Notes under the pieces: model-generated
The model's input: the letters and a program-made list of their open reading frames with translations, nothing else
What the model was told of the DNA's origin: nothing
The model's database searches: none
Program-made: the position numbers and the translations under genes
Assembly (NCBI GenBank): GCA_029216955.1
Contig: JANAVB010012195.1
Coordinates: forward strand, 2,666,864 to 2,730,863
DNA: 64,000 nt
Direction of reading: 5' to 3'
Source: Iris pallida
Taxonomy: Eukaryota > Streptophyta > Magnoliopsida > Asparagales > Iridaceae
Shown here: positions 9,755-21,070 of the stretch, one piece after another
Layout of the letters: each line of letters opens with the position of its first letter
Numbering within the stretch: the stretch's first letter is position 1

Positions 9755-9786
9755 GTTAGTCTAGCGGCTCTAGCCCTGTGACCCAT
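9755..9786 (-). pseudogene. SRF-like kinase pseudogene, remainder of the interrupted N-lobe exon
   Basis: The minus strand reads ACAGGGCTAGAGCCGCTAGA, close to a TARALEYL-coding stretch after small indels. It should follow VKVAFG, which ends at 62609. The last bases before the LTR (CCCAT, 9782-9786) resemble CCAAAT at the far junction, consistent with a 5-6-bp target duplication on either side of the 53-kb insertion. The match is short, so this call depends on the context. Confidence 0.5.
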
Positions 9787-11316
9787 TATCACGACCCGCG
9801 TCCTGATGATCGAACACGAGTATGTGGGTACGTCCAGCCTACGCCGCAGTATCGATGGTAGAACGCTGTCTAGAAACACACAGTAATATCCAACAACTCA
9901 CACAATATATATAAAACAACTATAGTACTCAAATCACATTTCTAAGGAAGATACTACGAGAAGGATCAAGCAATAGAAATGAATTGTCTATAGTTCAAGT
10001 CCAAAGTTTAGGTAAGATAACTCAAAAGTCTAGATCCAAATATAACACAAAGACAATAGACTATCGGAGAAATTCGGACAATAAGATATATTCTAAAAGC
10101 TATACTAAAAACTAAGTAGTCACAGCCGAAATTTTTATTACGAAAGCTTCCTGATCCGTTGGCAAGCCCAGCAATAAGGTCCTGCTGGGCCCCGTAATAA
10201 GTAGTGAAACAGTCCTCATAGTCGTCCCCTGTTTATATCAACATCTAGTTAGGATTGGAGCGAAGTACACCAATGAAAGCAGTTCCAATACATGGTAGAG
10301 ACTATAAAACAAGTTAAGCATATGTAAAACTAGATAACTGGGAAGACTGAAATCATGCATGTCACAGGTAAAGAGAACAAAATAATTAAGTAAGCAAGGG
10401 ACATGGTATGACAACATAAAATAAAATGACTAGTAAAACTGGACTATTCTAAGTGATTTAAAATACTATGTTAGATTTGTGATCGGCTAAAGTATAAGGC
10501 ACATCATATCGATGGCTATCAAACTAGAATGGTAGGACATAACCATACGTGAATGTATGATTAGCTAGCAGCCTGGATAAAATAAAATGCACTAGATGGG
10601 TTGATCACATCTCTACTTAGTATTTTCTTTGCCCCGACTAATACTCATGTATTCGAGTCTGGATACAATGATTCTAGAAACATGAAAACATGAAAGCATG
10701 AAACTAGATAAACTGGAGTAAGTTATTATGAACAACATGACCAACACATGTAAACTTATCCTGGAGATGAATCCATATAATATCAATCTGTGAATCAACT
10801 GTGGCGAGAATTAAGTAAACATAACTAGAGAATGAAATATAGAAGCTATCGAATACTGAAAACAATCAGAGAATGTACTCGTGTGTCGTCCTAAGTGGGT
10901 GATACAAATCAGAATCCGTATTGAAATCCAAGTAACCTATATTATGAATCAATTGTATCAATAGGTGAAAGGGAACAAAGTCGTTTTTAGGTTTCTAGGT
11001 TCAATTATATACTCTAGTGGTATCTTGATTGTTAGTACCCAAATATGCACAACACATCTAACCCACTATAGGATGCTCACATGTATCCTATACATATCAC
11101 ATCTAACTCTATTCCTAACCAATCAACTCATAAACGACCCCCCTCATATTTTGCTGCGTGCTGCACTTGCAACTGTTGTTGCCGCTGCTACTATAATAGC
11201 TGCTGCTAATGCTACTGTTGCTGTTTTTGCAGCTGCTGCTATTGCATATACTATTGTTTTCTAACCCCTTTCCTTTTTTCTCACCTCCAAATACTAACAC
11301 ACACATACACACACAT

Positions 11317-11393
<77 letters not shown>

Positions 11394-12100
11394 ACACTAA
11401 TACTATATATAGGATACCAATATCTAATTATCAATCTAACATACTAAAAATCATGATACTACCAAGTATCATCATTTGAAATTAGGCCTAGGGATTATTG
11501 AATCTTATATGGATTTTAGATTAGTTATTAGTCTACAAAGTCTTAGGAAAAATAGGATTTACCTATTGGGAAGGGCTCCCAAGTACAACCAATGAGTTTT
11601 AGACTCAAAACCTAGTCCAAGCTTCTTCTTTTTTCTAGTCTTAAGCTCCTCTAGCAAACTCCTTGAGCCTTCAAGCTTTGGCTCCACCTTGGAAGGGTTT
11701 AGGTTTGTGGGAAAAAAATTTGGAAGAGGGACTTTGGAGAGTAAAAAGTGGAATGAAGAGAAAATGGAATGGTTTCATGAAGTGAAAGGTAGGGGTTTTT
11801 ATAGGTGGGTGGCGGTGTGAGGGTGAGGTGGCTAGGTTCTCATGGAAGCCTCCCTTGATCTTTAGTTTGAAGGGGTGGAATAAAGATATTTGTTTTTGAA
11901 GAGGTGGAAAATATCTAGATATTTCTAATACATGATTAATTCTTAACTTAAACATAATACTTTTATTAACCTAACATAAGTTAACCCTAAACTAAACACT
12001 AATTAGGATTACTTAACTAATCACTAATTAGAAACTAATTAATCTTAGCAATAATAGTTAAATAATTATTACTTATAATTTTGAAAATATGGTGGTTATA
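9787..12100 (-). repeat. Left (3') LTR of element C
   Basis: 2314 bp. It begins TATCACGACCCGCGTCC (TG mutated to TA) and ends GGTGGTTATA, the decayed form of GTTACA. It aligns with 17131-18623 over CGTCCAGCCTAC, GGTAGAACGCTGTCTAGAAA and many later blocks. It contains a GCT/TGC-rich tract (11160-11255) and a TA microsatellite. Confidence 0.85.
11319..11390. repeat. TA microsatellite in the LTR of element C
   Basis: About 36 TA units, preceded by an AC-rich stretch (11297-11315). The other LTR is cut before this point, so copy number cannot be compared. Confidence 0.95.
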
Positions 12101-12145
12101 AATCTACCAACCTTAAAATAATTTTGCCCTCGAAATTTAAATATA
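12101..12145 (-). other. Polypurine tract block of element C
   Basis: Immediately inside the 3' LTR. On the minus strand AAATTTCGAGGGC is followed by an A/G-rich run up to the LTR. The same GAGGACGAAATT...AAGGGGGG arrangement adjoins the 3' LTRs of E (23849), F (36474) and G (45819). It primes plus-strand synthesis in this family. Confidence 0.7.
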
Positions 12146-12180
12146 GATACGGCACGAAAAGGAAGTAATAGAAAGTTACC

Positions 12181-13617
12181 TCACGGTTCGAAAAAATAAG
12201 GGTATCGCTCTCGCATCTCATTCTCTCTCTTCCAAGTGGATTCACCTAGAGAGTGATGCCTCCAAACGATGCGAATAAAGGGAACAGTCTGATTGCATAG
12301 CACCTAGCCTTCTCCCTAAAATCCATAATTCCCACCGACCGCTCCTCGTAGTTTAGGCTTGGTCCTACCTCGATCTTTGAGTAATCCAACACATGGCTAG
12401 GGTCGGCCACATATCGTCTCAGTTGGGATACGTGAAACACGTTGTGCACTCCATCTAAAATATGTGGCAAGGCTAGTTGGTAATCTACAGCACCGATCTT
12501 TGCAATGCTAAAAGGTCCAATGAATCTCGGACTAACCTTTCTGCCTCCTCCGAATCGAATCGTTCCACGGGTCAAACAAATCTTCAAGAATACCATATCC
12601 CAACCTAGATTTAAAACAAAACCTTAACACATAATCTACAAACAATATCAATCTAAAAGATTAGATGAATCTATACTTCAAACTCTAGCGATCTTCGGTG
12701 GCTATCGGACCAGTGTTTTTGTCTGTCCCGAGCTATGCGAAGTCTTTCTCTAATTTGCTTCACCTTCTCCGCAACATCTACTACCATCTTCGGTCCCAAA
12801 AGTGCTCTCTCGCCTACATCGTCCCAAGATAGCGGGGTACGACATCTCCGTCCGTACAATGCTTCGAAAGGTGACATCTCAATACTGGAATGGTAGCTGT
12901 TGTTGTAAGAAAACTCTACTAGATGAAGATAATCTTGTCAAGCGTCGCCGAAGTCTAATAGCAAGTTCGAAGCATATCCTCAAGCGTATGAATAGTCCTC
13001 TCTGACTGTCCATCCGTCTGAGGGTGTTAAGTGGTACTAAACTTGAGTTGAGTACCCAAGCTAGCCTGCAAACTCCTCCAGAAATGAGACGTAAATCTAC
13101 TGTCCCGATCAGAGACAATGCTCACTGGAACTCCGTGTAATCGAATAATCTGCCTCACATAAAGCTCGACCAACTTTTCCGTTGACAAACCCACTTTGAA
13201 ATGCAAGAACTGGGCTGATTTGGTCAACCTATCAACGATGACCCAAATCGCATCCTTGTTTCCTAGAGTGCGTGGAAGACCGAAAATAAAATCCATAGTG
13301 ATATGTTCCCATTTCCACTCTGGTATCGGTAATGGTTGAAGTAACCCTTCTGGTCTCTACCTCACGGCTTTGACCTGTTGACACACTAAACATCTAGAGA
13401 CAAAGCGTGCAACCTCCCTCTTCATACCACACCACCAAAAATGATCCCTCATATCCTTGTACATCTTTGTAGCTCCAGGATGTATAGAATACTGAGATTG
13501 ATGAGCTTCCTGCATAATCTCTTCTCGCAGATCACCACTAGGTACAAATAGTCTAACTACGCGTCTCAACGAACCATCCTCCGAAATAGTAAAGTCATCC
13601 ACTAGTCCGGTTTGCAC
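12181..13617 (-). pseudogene. Element C integrase with C-terminal chromodomain, broken
   Basis: Reading leftwards: zinc-binding domain (GATKMYKDMRDHFWW, then CLVCQQVKA), catalytic core ([45 protein letters not shown]), DNA-binding part (PFEALYGRRCRTPL, SDSHRRSLEFEV), GPF region (VSPRFIGPFSIAKIG, HNVFHVSQLRRY) and a chromodomain-like end reaching a stop at 12181. Stops and frameshifts occur near 13350, 13025, 12880, 12600 and 12300. The core is shifted before its third acidic residue can be read in frame. Confidence 0.9.
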
Positions 13618-13809
13618 CTAAGCTCTGATACTCCTCAGACTCTCGTCTTGATACTGAGTTTCTCGGATCATGTCCATCAAACTAGACTGGATCTGTATAC
13701 TCATCAATTATATCTCGGCTCCAGGAATGATAATCTCGATGCCTAAGTTCTCCAAGTCTGCTAGCAAATGACGATTCATCGTCAGATACATAACTACCGG
13801 ATACATGCT

Positions 13810-15170
13810 CTAGGCAACGGCAACCACGTTGGCATTGCCCGGATGGTACTGTAAAGTGATGTTAAAATCTTTCATCAACTCTAACCATCTGCGTTGTCTC
13901 ATGTTCAGCTCCTTCTGTGTGAAAACGTACTTTAAGCTCTTGTGGTCAGTGAAAATCTCTATGCGCTCTCTGTACAGATAATGTTTCCACAGTTTTAGGG
14001 CAAAGATCACCGCTGCCAACTCTAAGTCACGAGTAGAATAATTCTTCTCATGTAGTCGCAACTGCCTGGAAGCATATGCTATCACCTTCTTGTTCTGTTT
14101 AAGAACACATCCCAGTCCTTTACCATAAGCATAGTTGTAAATAGAAGCCTCCTGAACCTGATGGCAACGTCAAAATAGGAGTTGTAGTCAGTCTCTTCTT
14201 CAGCTCATCAAATGCCGCTTGACAGTCATTCGTCCAAACAAATTCCACGTCTTTGCGAGTAAGATTTGTCATCGTCTCTACAATCCGAGAGAAGTCCTTC
14301 ACAAATTTTCTGTAATACCCGGCCAATCCTAAGAAGCTTCTGACTGTTGCAGCAGAGCTGGGAGTAGCCCAAGACTCTACAGCAGTAATCTTCTTCGGAT
14401 CAACTGATATCCCGTCTCCCATCACCATATGCCCGATAAACTCCATATTGTCTAAGAGAAACTCACATTTTGAGAGCTTCTCGTACAATTTTTTTCTTTC
14501 TGAGAATCTCTAGCACTATCCGTAGATGCTTCTCGTGTTCCTCGGGAGTCTTCGAATAAATGAGGATGTCATCAGGTATTGATGGAATACCTGGTTCATC
14601 AAGTTCATGAAAACAACTGGGCATTGGTCAACCCAAAAGGCATCACTAAGAAATCGTACTGCCCGTATCTAGTCTGAAAGACAGTCTTCGGAACATCGTC
14701 CTTCTTCACTTTCACCTGATCATGATAGCCCGATCTCAAATCAATCTTGGAAAATACCTTCGTGCCGCTCAACTGATCGAAGAGATCGTCAACCCTGGAC
14801 AACAGGTACTTGTTCTTAATTGTAAGATTGTTCAAGGCTCTGTAGTCGATGCACATCCGTACCGTCCCGTCCTTCTTAGGCACAAATAACATTGGTGCTC
14901 CCCAAGGCAAAAAAAACTCGATATGATGAATCCCAAGTCCTCTAATTCATCAATATGATTCTTCAGCTCCTCCAGGTCATTGTTGTTGATTCTATAGACA
15001 TGTTGCGATATCAGCTCCACTGCTGCCACTAGGTCGATAGAGAATTCAACATCCCTATTAGGCGGTAATCCCGGCAATTCTTCTAGGAATACGTCAAAAA
15101 AGTTAGCTATAAGAGGATGAGGCAATACTTTCTCCTCAACCATTGCTTTGAGAACAATGTCGTCGCTCAA
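13810..15170 (-). pseudogene. Element C reverse transcriptase and RNase H, broken at the catalytic box
   Basis: From right to left: LPGLPPNRDVEFSIDL lead-in, [46 protein letters not shown], then EFIGHMVMGDGISVDPKK and [15 protein letters not shown], then RNase H ([51 protein letters not shown]). Around 14520-14600 the FxDDILIYS box has lost the residues just before DDILIYS and the frame shifts, so the polymerase site is destroyed. The frame is broken again at 14488, 14605, 14930 and 13810. Confidence 0.9.
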
Positions 15171-15253
15171 CTCTATGGCTCCTCTAGCAAACTCGAATAT
15201 CGTCTCTCATAGAGTGCTAACACTACACAACCCCTGCAGCAATCCATAGTAGC

Positions 15254-15560
15254 TCACTGCGTACTCAACCAATCCATTCCGAGAACTAAGTCGTAACTCA
15301 GAAGTGGCATTACGAGTAAGCTGGCACACAAGTCTCGACTTCCTAAAGTCACGCGGCGATAGTTGCAAACATCGCTAACGAGGAGAATGCCTCCACCCGT
15401 CATGATTTTGGAACTCTTACCAAGTGGTTCTGTTTCTAAACTATGTTTAAGCACAAAAGCCACATATATAAAGCTATGATATGCTCGATAAAATCAAATA
15501 AAGCAATAGCTAAAAATGAATCGAGAAGAATGGAACCTGCTATCACATTACTAGTGGTAT
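15254..15560 (-). pseudogene. Element C aspartic protease remnant
   Basis: The C-terminal half reads VTLGSRDLCASLLV and LSYDLVLGMDWLSTQ, the normal retropepsin flap-to-end region. The N-terminal half survives only as SILLDSFLAIALFDF, and the catalytic Asp-Ser-Gly has been destroyed by an indel just after LFD. The protease is therefore inactive. Confidence 0.8.
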
Positions 15561-16869
15561 CAGCCTCCTCGACCGCCCAAGAAAAAGCCCTGCCCTGCTG
15601 AGGTGGACCCCTCTGCTGGTGCTGGACATTGCAGCTGAGTAGGAAGTGGTGGTCCTCTTTGCTGCTGGGTCAATGGCAGCCTAATCGGTCCCTTCTGAGC
15701 TGGTGCTGCACCCAAAGCTAGACAAGCATGAGCTAAGGGACACTCCCTGACCTGATGTAGTAGATCCACAAGACAAGCATGCTCCAAGCCACTTCTGACA
15801 AGCATGCTCCAAGCCACTTCTGACAAACATTTCAGTCATGCCCTGGCTTCTTGCAGTAATCGCAAACTGGGCCCTATTATAGAAATGGAGCTCTTGTTGG
15901 TGGGCGATACTGTTGTTGGGGCTGCTGAGCTTTCTGCTGGAACTGGGGATGCTTTGTCGGTCCCGAGCTACTACCCCCGTCAAAAGTATCGTGATTCCTC
16001 TTAAGTTTAAGGCCCAAGTCTACTTCAGTCCTCTGCATCTCAAGAACTATAGCATCGTAAGTTGTAATGCTGGATTCGATATGAACGCGGATCTCTTCGG
16101 CTAGACCTTGTTGGAACCTACGTGCTCGGTCTTCTGGGTCCCGTACCATATACTCAGCAAATCAGCTTAGTCTGCCGTACTCCGCTGCGTATTCGTCCAC
16201 GGACATGTTGTTCTGCTCCAAGTTCTGGAATTGTTTCTCCAGAACTCCCTTGGCCATAGCAGGAAAGAACTTCTTTTTGAAGAGGGTCTTGAATGCCTCC
16301 CAGGTCAGATCCGTCGCCGTAAGCCTAGGCTCATTTATGAACCAAGTCCATGCAATGTCTTGAAGCTACAAGCCAACAGCCTCAATTACCAGATCCTCAG
16401 GGATCCGAGCAAGACGAAGGATTCACTCGATGTCCTCGAGCCAGTCGTCAACATATAGGATACTCTCGGTACCCTTGAAATCCCGAGGACACATCTTCTT
16501 GAAATCAAAGACGTTACCCATCCTACGCTGAACAGGTTGTGGTTGGGTGGCTACCCTCTCTACAGCTGCTAGGGCCCTGTGATCAGCATTCTCCATACCC
16601 TCGCGCATCCCCTCGACTTGCGAATTATGTACCTCAGCCTGTACTCGCTGAGCTTCCATCATACCTCGGAGAAGCTCGAACAATTGTGTCCCCTCGGCTG
16701 GTATGTCTCTTGGGTGTGAGGAGACGGACACTCCCCTCTGAGGTGGGAATAAAGAAAGTGCTGGAAGACTCACAGCTGCCCTCCGGGTCACACATCGACA
16801 GGTCGCTGATTGCTCGGTAGCTGCAGCTGCTGCTGCTCCCGTGCTAGGAGCTCTGGTCTTGGGTGCCAT
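15561..16869 (-). pseudogene. Element C gag
   Basis: Begins best at the ATG at 16869 (MAPKTRAP), after an Ala-rich stretch a coiled-coil-like region (FELLRGMMEAQRVQAEVHN), then the capsid lead-in KKMCPRDFKGTES...VDDWLEDIE. After a frameshift it continues VRDPEDRARRFQQGL and EIRVHIESSITTYDAIV and a Gln/Pro-rich tail, with a degraded zinc-knuckle region near 15700-15860. A 26-bp tandem duplication at 15771-15825 (ACAAGCATGCTCCAAGCC twice) adds to the damage. Confidence 0.85.
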
Positions 16870-17104
16870 TCTAAAAACCGTATGAAAATACAAGTTATCA
16901 ATATGACAAAAGATCAGAAATTATTTTAAAATGACAATGAAGATATCAAATATTTAGACTTTGACAGAAGGTAGAAAATTTTAAATCAGATCAAAAAATT
17001 TCCTAGTATGTGTTTGAGTATTCTCCATTCTATATTATCTCGCATGCTCGTAATAGTGATCTAATCCTAAGTACTATCACGACATCACACTAACTACGAA
17101 ACCT

Positions 17105-17122
17105 GGCCTGCATGGGCCACCA
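17105..17122 (-). other. Primer-binding site of element C (tRNA-Ile type)
   Basis: The minus strand reads TGGTGGCCCATGCAGGCC, 8 bases inside the 5' LTR. This is one base off the TGGTGGCCCATGCAGGTC found in E, F and G, which is complementary to the 3' end of eukaryotic tRNA-Ile(AAU) (…TGCATGGGCCACCA). Confidence 0.7.
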
Positions 17123-17130
17123 TAAAAACA

Positions 17131-18623
17131 TGTCACGAACTGCATCCTGATGATCGGATACGAGTACGTGGGTACGTCCAGCCTACATCGCAGTATCGGT
17201 GGTAGAACGCTGTCTAGAAATACACAGTAATATCCAACAACTCACGCAATATATATAAAATAACTATAACTATAGTACTCAAATCACATTTATAAGAAAG
17301 ATATTATGAGAATGATCAATCAATAGAAACAAACTGTCTATAGTTTAAGTCCAAAGTTTAGGTAAGATAACTCAAAAGTCTAGATCCAAATATAACATAA
17401 AGACAATAGACTACCGGAAAAATCCGGACAATAAGATATATTCTAAAAGCTATACTAAAAACTAAGTAGTCGCAGCCGAAATTTTCATTACAAAGGCATA
17501 TTGATCCGCTGGCAAGCTCAGCAATAAGGTCCTCCTGAGCTCGATAATAAGTAGTAAAATAGTCCTCATAGTCGTCCCCTATTTATATCAACATCCAGTC
17601 AGGATTGGAGCAAAGTACACCAATGAAAGCAGTTCCAATACATGGTAGAGACTATAAAATAAGTTAAGCATATGTAAAACAGATAACTGGGAAGACTGGA
17701 ATCATGCATGTCACAGGTAAAGAGGAAAAAAATAATTAAGTAAGCAATGGACTTGGTGTCACAACATGAAATAAAATGACCAGTAAAACTGGACTATACT
17801 AAACGATTTAAAATACTATGTTAGATTTGTGATCGGCTAAGGTATAAGGCACATCGTATCGATGGCTATCAAACTAGAATAGTAAAACATAACCATACGT
17901 GAATCTATGATTAGCTAGCAGCCTGGATAAAATAAAATGCACTATATGGGTTGATCACATCTCTACTTAGTATTTCCACCACCCCGACTAATACTCATGG
18001 ATTTGAGTCTTGATACAATAATTCTGGAAACATAAAACTAGATAAATTGGAGTAAGTCATTATGAACAACATGACCAACACATGTAAACACGTATCCTGG
18101 AGATGAATCCATATAATATCAATCCATGAATCAACCGTGGCGAGAATTAAGTAAACATAACTAGAGCATGAAATATAGAAGCTATCGAATACTGAAAATA
18201 ATCAGAGAATGTACTCGCCTGTCGTCCTGAGTGGGTGATACAAGTCAGAATCCGTATTTAAATCCAAGTAACCTATATTATGAATAAATTGCATCAATAG
18301 GTGAAAGGGAACAAAGTCTATTTTATCTCTTGAATTTTTAGGCTTCTAGGTTCAATTACCTACTCTAGTGGTATCTTGATAGTTGGTACCCAAATATACA
18401 CAACACATCTAACCCACTATAGGATACTCACATGTATCCTATATATATCACATCTAACTCTATCCCTAGCCAATCAACTAAATCACTCATAAACTACCCC
18501 CCTCACATGCTCACTTGCACATGGATATTGTGCACAAGTGCACTTTGCTACCTGCATCGCTGCTGTTGCTGCTGTTACTGCTACTGCAATAGCTGCAGCA
18601 ATAGCTACTGCAATAGCTACTGC
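17131..18623 (-). repeat. Right (5') LTR of element C, cut by element D
   Basis: Begins TGTCACGAACTGC and runs co-linear with 9787-11260 of the left LTR, including TATATAAAATAACTATA and the GCT-rich tract. It stops at 18623, where D's TGTAATGCC starts. The remaining 0.8 kb or so was not found after D and appears deleted. Confidence 0.85.
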
Positions 18624-20881
18624 TGTAATGCCCCACTCCGTATGGTGCATTACGATGAGTCGTTGACTCAATGAGTTGCGTTTACCCAATGAAGTATCGA
18701 TGCGAAATCGATATAAGTGTTAAGTTGGCCCGAGAGAAAGCATTGAGTCGGTTCGAAGATTCTAAGAAATTGAATCGATGCAACGCACAATTCCGAATCG
18801 ATCAAATATTGATTTTAGTTGATTTCGTGTGCAGGCTACGCTTTTATGCTGAGTTATAAGAGGTCGGCATTTTACCTTATTCGCAACAATATCCGCGAAA
18901 CCAAAATATTGTTTTGCAATGAACTAAGGCAAAGTCAAGGGACTTGGACCTTCAGAAAAATCGAGACTTAGACTTTCAAAGGCGCGCTCAGAGTCTCGCT
19001 CGGCCATGCGATCATCGCTAAGGTGGGTGGCTCCGATGAACCTGTCTTTGCTTAGCCTAGAAACATAATAATACGGACAATGTTGCTAAATCGCTAGGCG
19101 ATAACCCCCTGCATGCTAATAAGAGAACTCAACGCACCTAGCTAAGGGTATAATTCTATCTTGTATGCTTGTGTAGAACATGAAAATGAACTTGAAAAAT
19201 TACTTGAATCCTCGCACCCACTACATGCTCGTGCTAAGGCACAGCTTACGTTTCAAGTACCTTATGCGCTCAAGTATGCAATGAAACAATGAACATAACT
19301 TGAGGTAAGAAACAATGAATGGTTTATTGAATTGAGCCAGGAAGACTATCAAAATAGTCGTTCCGAGCAAAGTAATAGAAACATCAAAATATTTTAGGAC
19401 CGTTGGGTCGCCAAGGCAGTTTCCGTACCTGAAGCTGCATAATGAATGAATGAATGAACGAACAAATGAAAGAAAGAACAAATGAAAGAATGAATCAATG
19501 AAAGAAAGGAAAGAAGAGAACTCGGATGATCAGAAGCTGGGTATAACACGGATCGTGTCGAGAATAAGTAAATAAAGGAAAGAAAAGAAGAAAAGATGAT
19601 TAGCGATAGGTATGACGGAGACATGCAATGGGACTCGCTACCCGCGCTGCACGGACGCCGTCGCCAACTTAGTCGATAATCTGTTATGGCTCAGAGAGCC
19701 GATAAGATAAAGAAATAAAAAGAGAATACGAAATGGTCGCAAACAACTTGTGCACGATGAAAGAGAAAGAAGGATTCCTCGGACGATCAGAAGCTGGGTG
19801 ACCAGGGATTGTGTCGGCCTAGGAGGAATCACGGCTTACGGGCGACTTGGGTGAGGGCTCGGTCAGCTCAAGCGACGTAATGCCGACATGTGTATCCTAT
19901 CAGGGTGTACCAGCCATCATCATCTGATAGACACTACGAATACCACGTTCAGGAAGTCCAAATGGCTTGTATTGCCAGCGACCGATGCATATAGATTGAA
20001 TTGACTCGCTGGTGGCAATCCGCGTGCGAGTCCTTGTATTGAAACGAGTAATCTAAGTAAGCTGAACAACTGAATAAACATCTGAAAGAAACTTGAGTAC
20101 TTCATCCGAGGCAAAAACACGCTGATGATAATCGTATTGAATATGCAAATTCATCAAGTCTTTACGTATAATATGTTGGCTAACTTGGTTTACCTTGGAC
20201 AGGAAAGTTCGTACGGTAAGTATGGTAATTTGTGCATGTTATTTCTATGCGACACTTGATGCCCGTAACACGAGATAGGCTTTGCAATATATGCCATGAA
20301 ACTGATCATAAGGCAAGATTAGAAAGACAATCAATTGATAGATGATGCATGAAAGTAAATTGAACGTGTTCGATAATGATAGCGAGCGGGCGAGCTAGCC
20401 TCCCCACCAGTGCATGCAATGTACTGATAACCATATAGTATGCTTACAGGGTGCGGAAGAACCTCGTCTAGTGCGGAGTCTTCCCTCGAATGTGCTAAGG
20501 CGCGGAGCTAACTCTGGAGCCTTGGAACGTTGCAAAGGAGCTGAAGCACCATATACAGGACATAATGTATCGGAACATCACCTTGTATCATTCCATCTTG
20601 TAAACCGCTTGGCATGCCTTTAATGTTTCGAGAGAGAGCTTGAGTGATTTTTAATCTCGGCCTAAAGCCGCTTGTAACACTTCTTGAACATCAATAAAGA
20701 GTTTCGGATTTGCTTTAACTTGTGTTCAATTACTTCTGCCGCAATAGGGACACTCTGTGTGACTCTGTGGCCTAGCTTTAATCGGACGTTTCTGGACTTG
20801 GCCTTGTACGAGTGCAACCTAGACTCGTGTGGCATCACACCTTAGCGAGGACAATCGGTCCTACGGGACTAGGGCATGACA
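18624..20881 (+). repeat. Element D, LTR 1
   Basis: 2258 bp, TGTAATGCCCCACTCC to GGGCATGACA, immediately followed by a primer site. It is co-linear with LTR 2 (33263-61043, three pieces). The reading fits a plus-strand element. AATAAAG near 20691 is a likely polyadenylation signal. Two hairpins precede the end. An A/G-rich GAATGAATGAA-type simple repeat is at 19440-19600. The left target duplication lies in the TACTGC repeat of C and is not decisive. Confidence 0.88.
20806..20830 (+). other. LTR hairpin 1 (D LTR 1 copy)
   Basis: GTACGAGT / ACTCGTGT around the loop GCAACCTAG, pairing fully if two G-U pairs are allowed. It ends 51 bases before the LTR end, as in LTR 2. Confidence 0.7.
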
Positions 20882-20883
20882 GA

Positions 20884-20898
20884 TTTGTATCAGAGTCC
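20884..20898 (+). other. Primer-binding site of element D (initiator tRNA-Met type)
   Basis: TTTGTATCAGAGTCC two bases after the LTR; the second copy at 61046 is the canonical TTGGTATCAGAGCCC. Confidence 0.8.
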
Positions 20899-21070
20899 AG
20901 CTTTACGTCCTTGGACTTCATATAGATTTTTTCAGTTTTGAAAGCTCGATCGTTGACAAGAGAAGCGTATGCTCTCTCTCTCGTTGTGCCTTGGGATGTT
21001 CCATACAATAATATTTTCAAAAGCTCGTGCCAGTGTTCGGTTGAACGGAATCGATATGCGAATGCCTTTG

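Larger units (their letters stand above)
9787..18623 (-). mobile_element. Element C: Tekay-type Ty3/gypsy retrotransposon, inactivated
   Basis: Minus-strand element with left (3') LTR 9787-12100, polypurine block, integrase, RNase H, reverse transcriptase, protease, gag, primer site (17105-17122) and right (5') LTR from 17131, cut at 18623 by element D. The integrase C-terminus shows the Tekay chromodomain pattern. Frameshifts and stops in all domains, and obvious divergence between the LTRs, make it the oldest member of the nest. It is inserted in a kinase exon. The distal part of its right LTR is missing from the window. Confidence 0.9.

Noticed and set aside
18432..18689. Ala/Cys-rich frames around 18500-18650 and 10965-11312
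   Set aside because: GCT/TGC repeat in the LTRs of C; differing frames in the two copies.
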